Source: Ardenticatenaceae bacterium (GTDB lineage Bacteria; Chloroflexota; Anaerolineae; Promineifilales; Promineifilaceae). From it: 8,679 nt of DNA. Location of the stretch: positions 1-8,679 of the forward strand of contig JACKBV010000059.1 of assembly GCA_020634315.1 (NCBI GenBank), read 5' to 3'. The position numbers and the translations under genes are program-made. Within the stretch, counting starts at the first letter, position 1. Every line of letters begins with the position of its first letter. Under the pieces are notes generated by a model. It had not been told where the DNA came from. It was given only the letters and a program-made list of their open reading frames with translations, and ran no database searches. Shown one piece after another: positions 1 to 6,574 of the stretch.

Positions 1-1
1 G

Positions 2-7
2 AAGGAG
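2..7 (+). promoter_or_regulatory. Ribosome binding site of the GH1 gene
   Basis: AAGGAG, a near-perfect Shine-Dalgarno sequence, lies six bases before the ATG at 14. It fixes the start of the beta-glucosidase and shows that the gene is complete at its 5' end although the window begins here. Confidence 0.85.
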
Positions 8-13
8 ACTATT

Positions 14-1375
14 ATGACAAACCTGACTTTCCCACCGAACTTTATCTGGGGAACGGCGACCGCCTCTTACCAGATCGAAGGAGCCTGGAATGAAGATGGC
101 AAAGGCGAATCCATTTGGGATCGCTTTACCCATACGCCAGGGCACGTTGATGATAAAAGCAGTGGTGACATGGCCTGCGACCATTATCATCGCTGGCAAG
201 ACGATATTGCCCTGATGCAATCGTTGAATTTGCCTGCGTATCGCTTTTCCATTGGCTGGCCGCGCATTTTGCCAGATGGCACCGGCGCGGTGAACGCCAA
301 AGGGCTGGATTTTTATGACCGCCTCGTGGATGGCCTGCTGGCGGCTAATGTGACGCCATATGTCACGCTTTACCATTGGGATTTGCCACAGGCCTTGCAA
401 GATGCAGGCGGGTGGCCTTCCCGCGATACGGCCGAGGCTTTTGTCAATTATGTGGATGTGGTGACGGAAGCGTTGGGCGACCGCGTTAAACATTGGATCA
501 CGCACAATGAACCGTTTGTTGCGGCGGTGTTGGGGTATCAAAATGGGGAACATGCGCCCGGTATCCGTGATTGGCCGGCGAGTATTCGCGCGGCGCATCA
601 TTTGCTGCTGTCGCATGGTTTGGCGGTGCCGATTATTCGCCAAAACAGCCCCGGCGCACAGGTGGGCATTACGCTCAATGTCTCTTGGGTGATGCCTGCA
701 TCTGCCAGCCAGGCAGATCGGAACGCGGCGCGTTTGCACGATGGGTTTGTCAATCGCTGGTTTTTGGAGCCGTTATACGGCCGTTCCTATCCCGCCGATC
801 TCGTCAAGCTGTATCAAAACCATTTCCCGCAAGGCATGGATTTCATCCACGCGGGTGATATGGAAACCATTGCCACCGTCACCGATTTTCTGGGCATTAA
901 CTATTACACGCGGCACGTTGCTCGTGATCGCGGCGCGTCCGAGAATTTGCCGCAGGAAGTGTTCGCCGCGCCCGCCGCAGAGCACACAGAAATGGGCTGG
1001 GAAATTTACCCGGATGGCTTGTACAGCATGTTAAACCGCATTCATTTTGAATATCAGCCACGGCAGCTTTATGTTACGGAAAATGGATGTAGTTTTAGCG
1101 ATGGGCCAGATGCAAATGATCATGTCGCTGACACGCGGCGCATCACCTATTTGCGCGACCATTTCGCGGCTGCCTGGCGTGCTTTGCAAAATGGCGTGCC
1201 GCTGGCCGGTTATTTTGTCTGGTCATTGATGGATAATTTTGAGTGGGCGAGGGGGTATACGCAGCGATTTGGCCTTGTCTGGATTGATTATGAAACGCAG
1301 CAGCGCATTCCTAAAGCCAGCGCTTTGTGGTATCGAGATGTGATTGCGGCAAATGGTGTGAATCAGGAATCGTAA
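14..1375 (+). CDS. bglA: Family GH1 beta-glucosidase
   Basis: A 453-residue cytoplasmic glycosidase that removes non-reducing terminal beta-glucosyl (often also beta-galactosyl or fucosyl) units from short sugars such as cellobiose, by the retaining two-glutamate mechanism of GH1. Visible signatures: the N-terminal motif FIWGTATASYQIEGAW (residues 10-25, with sugar-binding Q20), YHWDLPQ (120-126), the acid/base motif THNEP with E166, the nucleophile motif YVTENG with E356, and the C-terminal glucose-pocket motif WSLMDNFEWARGY (403-415, with E410 and W411). Length matches the usual 440-480 residues of one complete (beta/alpha)8 barrel. There is no signal peptide, so the substrate must be imported first. 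The start is supported by AAGGAG at 2-7, six bases before ATG. Any upstream operon partner lies outside the window. The family assignment is firm; the natural substrate cannot be read from sequence, and the gene symbol is only the commonest one for this family. Confidence 0.95.
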   Translation: MTNLTFPPNFIWGTATASYQIEGAWNEDGKGESIWDRFTHTPGHVDDKSSGDMACDHYHRWQDDIALMQSLNLPAYRFSIGWPRILPDGTGAVNAKGLDFYDRLVDGLLAANVTPYVTLYHWDLPQALQDAGGWPSRDTAEAFVNYVDVVTEALGDRVKHWITHNEPFVAAVLGYQNGEHAPGIRDWPASIRAAHHLLLSHGLAVPIIRQNSPGAQVGITLNVSWVMPASASQADRNAARLHDGFVNRWFLEPLYGRSYPADLVKLYQNHFPQGMDFIHAGDMETIATVTDFLGINYYTRHVARDRGASENLPQEVFAAPAAEHTEMGWEIYPDGLYSMLNRIHFEYQPRQLYVTENGCSFSDGPDANDHVADTRRITYLRDHFAAAWRALQNGVPLAGYFVWSLMDNFEWARGYTQRFGLVWIDYETQQRIPKASALWYRDVIAANGVNQES

Positions 1376-1404
1376 TTTGTAAGCCGTAATTTGTGAGCCG
1401 TAAT
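1371..1404. repeat. 14-bp tandem repeat, about 2.5 copies
   Basis: CGTAATTTGTAAGC (1371-1384) is followed directly by CGTAATTTGTGAGC (1385-1398), one mismatch, and then by a third partial unit starting CGTAAT (1399-1404). The first unit contains the TAA stop of the GH1 gene (1373-1375). The third unit is the start of the left arm of the adjacent hairpin. The core GCCGTAA is therefore present twice in direct orientation (1383-1389, 1397-1403) and twice inverted as TTACGGC (1417-1423, 1431-1437). The repeat probably arose by local slippage in the gap between two convergent genes. Confidence 0.75.
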
Positions 1405-1425
1405 CTGATGTTTGGATTACGGCTC
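1395..1425. terminator. Hairpin between convergent genes, possible bidirectional terminator
   Basis: GAGCCGTAATC (1395-1405) pairs perfectly with GATTACGGCTC (1415-1425), giving an 11-bp stem and a 9-nt loop. It lies exactly where the plus-strand GH1 gene and the minus-strand CNB-domain gene run toward each other, and its right arm contains the TAA stop of the CNB gene (1417-1419). Position and symmetry suit a shared terminator, but neither side has a proper U-tract, so intrinsic termination is not certain. Confidence 0.45.
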
Positions 1426-2241
1426 GTCATTTACGGCGTCATGTGCTTGTTGTATTTGGGTGAGGCGCTCGTGCGCGGTGTTGAGGATGTCGGTCTCGCT
1501 CTCTGGCGATTTTTGCAGCCAGCGGCGAAAGGCGTGGTAGTTGAAGGACACGGCCTGGACGTCGGTTAGCGCACGCACGGTGGCGATGCGGACATTCCCT
1601 TCAATCAGGCCGATCTCGCCAAAATAGTCGCCATTTTCCAACTGGGCGACGGGCCGTTCGGAGCCATCTGGCAATTCTTCCACTACTTCCACACGCCCAT
1701 TGACGATGATGTAGAAGGTGTCGGCAATGTCGCCTTGATGCACGATGGTGTCTCCGGCGGCAAATTGTACCGGGCCGGAATCGGTATGGGTTGTGCTGGG
1801 CGTGGCGGTGGGGGAAACGGCCGTATCCTGTGTTTCATCGGGCAATGGCGGCAGCGGCCCTGTACGGGGCAGTGCTTCATCGGGAACGGCCGCATCTTGC
1901 GCGATACGTTGCGCCATCGTCTCCGAAATCTCAGCCTCTGTCATGGCCGAGCTGCTCATCCAACTGCGAAACGTGGCGCGATCCATCACCATCAGATAGA
2001 CATCGGTTAAAGCACGCACAGAAGCTAACCGGCGCTGCCATTGCAACATGCCAATTTCGCCAAAGAAATCGCCAGGGCCAAGCCAATTCACCACATGTTC
2101 CGTCCCATCCTCAGCCTGGCGAATCACTTCTACACGCCCCTTGCTGATGATGTAAAACTTTTCGGGTGGATCACCTTGCCGAAAAATCAATGAGCCACTG
2201 GGATATTGTTCTGGTCCAAATTTGGGTTGTTGCGTTGCCAT
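1417..2241 (-). CDS. Protein with two cyclic-nucleotide-binding domains
   Basis: A 274-residue soluble protein made of two CNB (CRP/PKA-R type) domains joined by a Pro/Thr-rich linker. Domain 1 covers about residues 8-115 and has the phosphate-binding cassette FGEIGM...RRLASVRA (60-77) with E62 and R71. Domain 2 covers about 158-262 with FGEIGLIEGNVRIATVRA (207-224), E209 and R218. The Glu and Arg that contact ribose and cyclic phosphate in CRP and PKA-R are present in both, so both sites may bind cAMP or cGMP. No helix-turn-helix, kinase, channel or other output domain is present, so it is not a CRP-like transcription factor. A regulatory-subunit-like or sensor role through a protein partner is inference. 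The linker (about 116-157) is low in complexity and carries two copies of the ACGGCCG motif (encoding TAV and AAV). The ATG at 2241 lacks a good Shine-Dalgarno sequence but is the only Met before domain 1. It ends convergently with the GH1 gene. Confidence 0.9.
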   Translation of the reverse strand: MATQQPKFGPEQYPSGSLIFRQGDPPEKFYIISKGRVEVIRQAEDGTEHVVNWLGPGDFFGEIGMLQWQRRLASVRALTDVYLMVMDRATFRSWMSSSAMTEAEISETMAQRIAQDAAVPDEALPRTGPLPPLPDETQDTAVSPTATPSTTHTDSGPVQFAAGDTIVHQGDIADTFYIIVNGRVEVVEELPDGSERPVAQLENGDYFGEIGLIEGNVRIATVRALTDVQAVSFNYHAFRRWLQKSPESETDILNTAHERLTQIQQAHDAVNDEP

Positions 2242-2286
2242 ATCAGTACTTACTTAGATAGAATTAGGCATAACTTTATGTCATGC

Positions 2287-2328
2287 AAAAACGCAAAGAC
2301 GCAGGAATTTTCCTTTTGCGTCTCTGCG
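2287..2328 (-). terminator. Intrinsic terminator after the debranching-enzyme gene
   Basis: Read on the minus strand, CGCAGAGACGCA (2328-2317) pairs with TGCGTCTTTGCG (2303-2292), with one G-U wobble; an inner GGAA/TTCC pairing is separated by an AAA bulge. TTTTT follows at 2291-2287. On the plus strand the wobble would become an A-C mismatch, which favours a minus-strand role. It lies about 70 bases after the stop of the debranching-enzyme gene and 46 bases before the CNB-domain gene. The CGCAAAGACGCA unit resembles intergenic CGCAAAGA-type repeats I recall from other bacterial genomes. Confidence 0.65.
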
Positions 2329-2355
2329 CAAGATTCCTTGTTTTCGATAATTGCT

Positions 2356-2383
2356 ATTATAACCCCAGTTCCATTACTGCAAA
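2356..2383 (-). promoter_or_regulatory. Candidate sigma-70 promoter for the CNB-domain gene
   Basis: On the minus strand a perfect -10 hexamer TATAAT (2361-2356) follows TTTGCA (2383-2378) with a 16-bp spacer. Transcription would begin near 2349, about 108 bases before the ATG at 2241. The terminator-like hairpin at 2328-2287 would then lie inside the leader of the same transcript. The -35 match is weak. Confidence 0.4.
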
Positions 2384-2396
2384 TTGCTATTTGCTG

Positions 2397-4406
2397 CTAT
2401 CGGTCAGCCTGGGTTTGCTGCCAAACGCGCAGCAATTCAGCCACGCTCCATGCCTGGGCAAAGCAGCCACGGGGGGTGAAGGGGGGATCGCCATCAAAGA
2501 TTTCGCTGATGCTGCCAATGCCATGATCGGACAAATGGTAGAAAAGCGATGTTGCATAGGAGAAGGCTTGATCGGGGTTTTGGTAAACACGCAAATGGGC
2601 GCTGATAAATGGCCCAATGAGCCAGCCCCAAACGGTGCCCTGATGATAGGCTTCGTCGCGTTTGCGTTGATCGCCGCCGTAATGACCGATGTAGGTTGTG
2701 TCATCGGGCGAAAGGCTGCGCAGCCCATGTGCCGTGAGCAAATGCCGCGCTGCCGCATCGACAACGGAGCGTTGTTGGGCTGGCGTGAGCGGGCTGTGGG
2801 GGAGTGAGATTGCCAGGAGTTGGTTGGGGCGCAGGCTGCCATCGTGCCCATCCGGGCCATCGAGGACGTCGTAGCAGTACCCCATTTTTTCGTTCCAGTA
2901 ACGGCCGTAACCGGTTTTCACTTTCTCCGCCAACTGTCGATACACGTCAGCATCGTCGCCAGCCAGTTCGGCGAAGGCCACCATGTTGCACAATCCGTTG
3001 TACCAGAGCGCATTAATCTCCACCGGCTTGCCAATACGCGGCGTCACCACCCAATCGTTGATTTTGGCATCCATCCAGGTCAGCTGCACACCTTCTTCAC
3101 CGGCGTGCAGCAGGCCATCTTTTTCATCCATGTAGATGTTGTAGCGCGTGCCGCGCTGATGCCAGGCCACAATGTCTTTCAGGACGGGATACAATTCGCG
3201 CACCAAAGCGTCGTCACCGGTGGCGGCATGGTAAGCGCGGATTGCTTCCAGGTACCAGAGGGTGGCGTCAACGGTGTTGTATTCGGGTCGTTCGCCCACA
3301 TCGGGGAAGCGATTGGGGATCATGCCCATGTCTACAAATTGCGCATAGGTACGCAAAATGCTGGCGGCTTCTTCCGCCCGCCCGGTGGTCAGGGTCAAGC
3401 CGTGCAGGGCGACCATGGTGTCTCGCCCCCAGTCACTGAACCAGGGGTATCCGGCGATAATGGAACGGCCGTTTACATCTGCCGCCGTCGGACGCTTCAC
3501 CACAAATTGATCCGCTGCCAGCACCAACTGCTTGATGTGTATGGGCAGTGGCTTCGTATACTGCGCCTGGGCGCGGGCGATTAAAGCCGCTTCATACGCT
3601 TGTCGTGCCGCATAAGCCACTGTGCTGTCCATTTCCGGATTTGGCTCCGTGCTGGCAACAATCGTCATCGTTTCGCCAGGATGCAGCACGACACGAAGTT
3701 GTGCCGCATAGAGATGGTCTTCCTGGACATCACGCTGCCCGCGATACTCTTCCACGCGCAGCAAGAAATCTTCATACCAATCAAATTGGGGCGTTATTTC
3801 GGCGCGATCACTCAATAAATAGAGGGGCGTTTCTGTTTCTGATAATTGTAAACACAAGCCATGCGCCACTTCTTCACTGTCCAAGTCCCAATCATTCATA
3901 ATTGTCGTGCTGTGATAATCACGGTAATTGATGAATGCTTTTGCTTCCAAATCCATGGGGCCGGTGGCGCGAACTAACTTGTATTGAATATAAGTTGTAT
4001 TTGCGCCTGGCTGCATCCAGATGCGTTTTTCTAGCAGAGCATTGGCAATGGCATATGTCCAGACTGGGGTTGTCCCTTCCAAATGGAAGCGATTGATGAA
4101 ATGATGCCCTTTGGGTTCAACTGAACCGCTCGTCCACCGATTGTTGTAAAGGGAATAGAAACGGCCGCTTTCACGATAAATGCCATCATATTCCACCGTC
4201 TCGTCCAACTTGGTGAACAACAGCGTGCGTCCTAGCGGCGGTCGCAAAGCAGCCAGCAACAAGCCGTGATAACGGCGTGTCAAAAGTCCGGCAATGGTGC
4301 CCGAAGCAAAGCCGCCAATCCCGTTGGTGACCAGCCACTCCCGGTGTTCCGCTACAGATAAATGCCCACAAACTTCACGTCCAAAATCAAATAATATGGA
4401 TGACAT
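2397..4406 (-). CDS. Glycogen debranching enzyme (amylo-alpha-1,6-glucosidase, GH133)
   Basis: A 669-residue cytoplasmic enzyme that hydrolyses alpha-1,6 branch points of glycogen or maltodextrin, of the short archaeal/bacterial type without a GH13 transferase half. The N-terminal beta-rich domain (about 1-285) has the family motif EWLVTNGIGGFASG...TRRYHG (23-48) and PPLGRTLLF (56-64). The C-terminal (alpha/alpha)6-barrel domain (about 290-665) has AGYPWFSDWGRDT (318-330), PEYNTVDATLW (374-384), WMDAKINDWVVTPR (444-457), PVEINALW (461-468), RPNQLLA (526-532), YHQGTVWGW (587-595) and GSISEIFDG (631-639). These are the blocks conserved in this family, including its conserved acidic residues, and the length is that of the full enzyme. 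GAGGG at 4419-4415 lies eight bases before the ATG. It is downstream of and co-directional with the histidine kinase, but the 173-bp spacer with its own -10 box suggests separate transcription. A terminator follows. Specificity for glycogen versus imported dextrin is not readable. Confidence 0.94.
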   Translation of the reverse strand: MSSILFDFGREVCGHLSVAEHREWLVTNGIGGFASGTIAGLLTRRYHGLLLAALRPPLGRTLLFTKLDETVEYDGIYRESGRFYSLYNNRWTSGSVEPKGHHFINRFHLEGTTPVWTYAIANALLEKRIWMQPGANTTYIQYKLVRATGPMDLEAKAFINYRDYHSTTIMNDWDLDSEEVAHGLCLQLSETETPLYLLSDRAEITPQFDWYEDFLLRVEEYRGQRDVQEDHLYAAQLRVVLHPGETMTIVASTEPNPEMDSTVAYAARQAYEAALIARAQAQYTKPLPIHIKQLVLAADQFVVKRPTAADVNGRSIIAGYPWFSDWGRDTMVALHGLTLTTGRAEEAASILRTYAQFVDMGMIPNRFPDVGERPEYNTVDATLWYLEAIRAYHAATGDDALVRELYPVLKDIVAWHQRGTRYNIYMDEKDGLLHAGEEGVQLTWMDAKINDWVVTPRIGKPVEINALWYNGLCNMVAFAELAGDDADVYRQLAEKVKTGYGRYWNEKMGYCYDVLDGPDGHDGSLRPNQLLAISLPHSPLTPAQQRSVVDAAARHLLTAHGLRSLSPDDTTYIGHYGGDQRKRDEAYHQGTVWGWLIGPFISAHLRVYQNPDQAFSYATSLFYHLSDHGIGSISEIFDGDPPFTPRGCFAQAWSVAELLRVWQQTQADR

Positions 4407-4414
4407 GCTCCATA

Positions 4415-4419
4415 CCCTC
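4415..4419 (-). promoter_or_regulatory. Ribosome binding site of the debranching-enzyme gene
   Basis: GAGGG on the minus strand stands eight bases before the ATG at 4406-4404. A nearer GGAG is too close to that ATG to serve it, so GAGGG is the better candidate. Confidence 0.5.
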
Positions 4420-4438
4420 GCAATTTTAGTAAACAGTG

Positions 4439-4452
4439 GATACGGCCGTATC
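4439..4452. promoter_or_regulatory. 14-bp perfect palindrome before the debranching-enzyme gene
   Basis: GATACGGCCGTATC is a perfect 14-bp palindrome, 33-46 bp before the ATG at 4406. It contains the octamer ACGGCCGT that recurs across the window, and is its only copy outside a coding region and the copy with the longest symmetry. It could be an operator in the leader or simply one more member of the iterated motif. Confidence 0.45.
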
Positions 4453-4473
4453 TCACCATTTACCGTTGTTTTT

Positions 4474-4486
4474 AACCATCATGGTT
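4474..4486. repeat. 13-bp inverted repeat in the leader region
   Basis: AACCAT and ATGGTT flank a single central C, giving perfect 6-bp arms. It lies just downstream of the start site expected from the -10 box at 4501-4496, a usual place for a repressor operator. It is short enough to be chance on its own. Confidence 0.35.
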
Positions 4487-4495
4487 GAGTGGGAA

Positions 4496-4524
4496 ATTAT
4501 ATGCATGTAGCATATCATGAAACA
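4496..4524 (-). promoter_or_regulatory. Candidate promoter for the debranching-enzyme gene
   Basis: The minus strand has a perfect TATAAT at 4501-4496. The only hexamer at the 17-bp position is TGTTTC (4524-4519), a poor -35. The start would fall near 4489, giving a leader of about 80 bases. An inverted repeat, ATATGC (4499-4504) with GCATAT (4510-4515), covers the -10 box and part of the spacer, and another lies directly upstream at 4525-4543. A weak -35 surrounded by symmetric sites is typical of a promoter controlled by a DNA-binding protein; this is inference. Confidence 0.45.
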
Positions 4525-4543
4525 CTTAATTCATCGAATTAAG
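4525..4543. promoter_or_regulatory. 19-bp inverted repeat, operator or weak terminator
   Basis: CTTAATTC (4525-4532) and GAATTAAG (4536-4543) are perfect 8-bp arms around the spacer ATC. The repeat abuts the upstream edge of the candidate -35 of the debranching-enzyme gene, and is also 37 bp after the kinase stop. The arms are AT-rich and no U-tract follows on the minus strand, so a protein-binding site seems likelier than a terminator. Confidence 0.45.
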
Positions 4544-4579
4544 CGAAAGTGAGCATCTGTTCGCAGAGAATTTACTCAG

Positions 4580-6313
4580 TTATCGTTCAAGTTCTGTCTC
4601 TTGAACAGTAGCTAATGAGAACACAAACGTTGCTCCCGCCTCTGCCGCAGGCTCAACCCAAATCGACTCCCCATGTGCATCTAAAGCCATCTGACAAAAC
4701 GATAAACCAAGGCCGGTTCCCGTCTCCCCCTGGTCGCCCGTTACATACTTCTCAAAAATCGTCTTTTGCAAAGAAGCTGGAATCCCCTTTCCCTCGTCAC
4801 GCACTGTCACCCACAGCTTTTGGTTGCTGCCAGGGTGTTCCTCTTTCGCCGCTACCGCTGAGAGAGTAATTCGCCCGCCTGCTGGCGAAAATTTAATCGC
4901 ATTATCAACCAGGTTTTGCAAAACGCGCTCTATCAGCCCGGCATCCGCCCAAACGAGTGGGAGATCATCCGGTAAATCAAGCATAACTTGCAACTGCTTT
5001 TCGGCCATGCGCGATTGCTGCGCGGCAAAAACACGTTTTGCCATGTCCGCCAGCACAAACTGCTCAAAAGCAACGGGCACTTTTCCGTTTTCCAGACGAT
5101 GCACGTCCAATATCTGGTTCACCAGATGCAATGTCTTTTCTGTGTTGGCAAATGTCAGTTCCAGCAACATGCTGTTGTCCGGTGAGACGACCTTGTCCAG
5201 GTCTCCTTTCAACATTTGTAAGGCAAACAACGTGTTACTAATGGGTGCGCGTAGATCATGCACCATCGTGCGCGTGAGATCGTCCCGCAGTTGTTCGTTT
5301 ACTTTGCGCTCTGTGATGTCACGCACAATTAACAGGCGACCTTGTAATGCCTGTCGCCAATCATATAATGGCGACACGGTTATTTCGTAAATGCAATCCT
5401 CGTTATGCGGAGCCGCCAATTCCAGGCTTTTTTCCACAGTGCCATTCATCACGCGCTCTAATGTGGGCCAGAGGGCGGATAGATGACTGCCGACTGGGTT
5501 TGTTTCGATTTGCATGATGGTTTGCGCCGCAGGATTTATGCTGACCACACAGTATTTACGATCAAGCACCAGGACGCCATCTTGCATGCTGTTGATCACG
5601 CTGCGGTAGGCGATTGGATTGATGTCAAAGAGACGGAAGCGCAGCGCATAGCGCACCAACATCAGACCGGTGATGGCAAAAGCAAAGGGCATCAAGTCTA
5701 ATGAACTGACGCCAACGACATGCAAAATATTGCCAAGCCAGGGCAAAAAGATGCTAATCAACAGGGCGATTGTTTGCCAGCGATATAAAGGTGGATGCTG
5801 TTGTCGCCAGTGATTGATCAATACGATGGCGCCGGTGAGTAAGTAGGTGTAGGAAAAAGCCGTATATATCCAAAACCATGCTCCGTAGCTGAGTTCCAGA
5901 TGGGTTTGGGGAAATTGGGCATTGATGCTGACTTCGTACCAGACGAGGTGGTGCGCCCCGTTGGTGAATACAAGAATCATTGTCAGGATGGGTATGATGG
6001 AAACGGCCGTAATCCTTTGTCGCGTCAACCAAATTTCATGGCCCGTATATTCCCAAACAAAAATCAACCAGGTTACCGGGATAATGACAACCCCTAGAAA
6101 ACGGGCATTCACCCAAAAAAGCTTACTTGCTAACGTGAGACTCGTAATTTCCAGGAGATAGGACAGCGACCATAAGGTAACGGCAAGCATGAGCAGCGCA
6201 AAAGGGATACTCCCCACGGCAGGACGCCGCTGCCAGGCGTGTAGCGCCAGCAAAGTGGCCATTGCAGTACTGGTTAATAAAACCAATACCTGTACGGTAT
6301 ATATTGCATCCAT
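4580..6313 (-). CDS. Seven-helix membrane sensor histidine kinase with PAS domain
   Basis: A 577-residue membrane-bound sensor kinase. Residues 1-225 form about seven hydrophobic helices of the HisKA_7TM type (ending RYALRFRLFDINPIAYRS). A PAS domain follows (about 235-335, with DGVLVLD and SINPAAQ near its start), then the dimerisation/phosphoacceptor domain with the H-box MVHDLRAPI (H352). The HATPase_c domain has the N-box NLVDNAIKFSP (467-477), G1 DEGKGI (506-511), F-box IFEKYV (519-524) and G2 GTGLGL (532-537). All catalytic motifs are intact. The reading frame stays open to 6589, which would overlap nth and add 92 residues without a hydrophobic or family-like character. I chose the ATG at 6313 because MDAIYTVQVLVLL begins the first helix as is usual in this family; it lacks a clear Shine-Dalgarno sequence, and 6379 or 6424 are possible. 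No response regulator is adjacent, so it is an orphan kinase. Ligand and target genes are unknown. Confidence 0.92.
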   Translation of the reverse strand: MDAIYTVQVLVLLTSTAMATLLALHAWQRRPAVGSIPFALLMLAVTLWSLSYLLEITSLTLASKLFWVNARFLGVVIIPVTWLIFVWEYTGHEIWLTRQRITAVSIIPILTMILVFTNGAHHLVWYEVSINAQFPQTHLELSYGAWFWIYTAFSYTYLLTGAIVLINHWRQQHPPLYRWQTIALLISIFLPWLGNILHVVGVSSLDLMPFAFAITGLMLVRYALRFRLFDINPIAYRSVINSMQDGVLVLDRKYCVVSINPAAQTIMQIETNPVGSHLSALWPTLERVMNGTVEKSLELAAPHNEDCIYEITVSPLYDWRQALQGRLLIVRDITERKVNEQLRDDLTRTMVHDLRAPISNTLFALQMLKGDLDKVVSPDNSMLLELTFANTEKTLHLVNQILDVHRLENGKVPVAFEQFVLADMAKRVFAAQQSRMAEKQLQVMLDLPDDLPLVWADAGLIERVLQNLVDNAIKFSPAGGRITLSAVAAKEEHPGSNQKLWVTVRDEGKGIPASLQKTIFEKYVTGDQGETGTGLGLSFCQMALDAHGESIWVEPAAEAGATFVFSLATVQETELER

Positions 6314-6388
6314 ATGTTGTACTGCAAAGTTACTTCGTGAATATGCGGACTGCGAATTTAGGATGTCGGCAACCCACATCAGTTGAGT

Positions 6389-6411
6389 ATAGAATATGAT
6401 CCATATTCTAT
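6389..6411. promoter_or_regulatory. Perfect 10+3+10 bp inverted repeat upstream of the kinase
   Basis: ATAGAATATG (6389-6398) and CATATTCTAT (6402-6411) are perfect arms around the spacer ATC. It lies 76 bp before the kinase ATG in the divergent spacer shared with nth. A -10-like TATACT (6391-6386, minus strand) overlaps its proximal edge, though no good -35 accompanies it. Length and perfection suggest the operator of a dimeric regulator. If the kinase started at 6424 instead, the repeat would be coding, which makes that start less attractive. Confidence 0.55.
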
Positions 6412-6429
6412 GGCTTCTCCCCATAACGT

Positions 6430-6442
6430 CTATGGTACATAG
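6430..6442. repeat. Short inverted repeat in the divergent spacer
   Basis: CTATG (6430-6434) and CATAG (6438-6442) flank GTA. It sits 19 bp from the larger palindrome at 6389-6411. The arms are only 5 bp, so it is noted mainly for its position. I see no convincing nth promoter in the spacer; TTGACG at 6493-6498 has no matching -10 at normal spacing. Confidence 0.3.
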
Positions 6443-6562
6443 GTGATACGTTAATATACAGCCCACAAACCGATAGTTGCCCGGTGTGCTGATTGACGTT
6501 AAAAAGGGGCATGTGGCCTGTAAACGTTTCATGGGTTTGATAGGCTGCGGAAGGCTGTGCGC

Positions 6563-6569
6563 AAAGGAG
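6563..6569 (+). promoter_or_regulatory. Ribosome binding site of nth
   Basis: AAAGGAG lies five bases before the ATG at 6575 and selects that start over the in-frame ATG at 6557, which would add six residues and place this motif inside the gene. Confidence 0.85.
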
Positions 6570-6574
6570 AATTT

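Noticed and set aside
2820..3584. Plus-strand open frame (254 codons) opposite the debranching-enzyme gene
   Set aside because: It lies inside a well-conserved enzyme gene on the other strand, and its product shows no family motifs. It is an antisense shadow.
4474..4486. This inverted repeat as an intrinsic terminator for the kinase gene
   Set aside because: On the minus strand it is followed by an A-rich run, not U-rich, and the stem has only six pairs.
6493..6524. nth promoter with TTGACG as -35
   Set aside because: The only -10-like hexamer downstream (TGTAAA) would need a 20-bp spacer, too long for a usual sigma-70 promoter.
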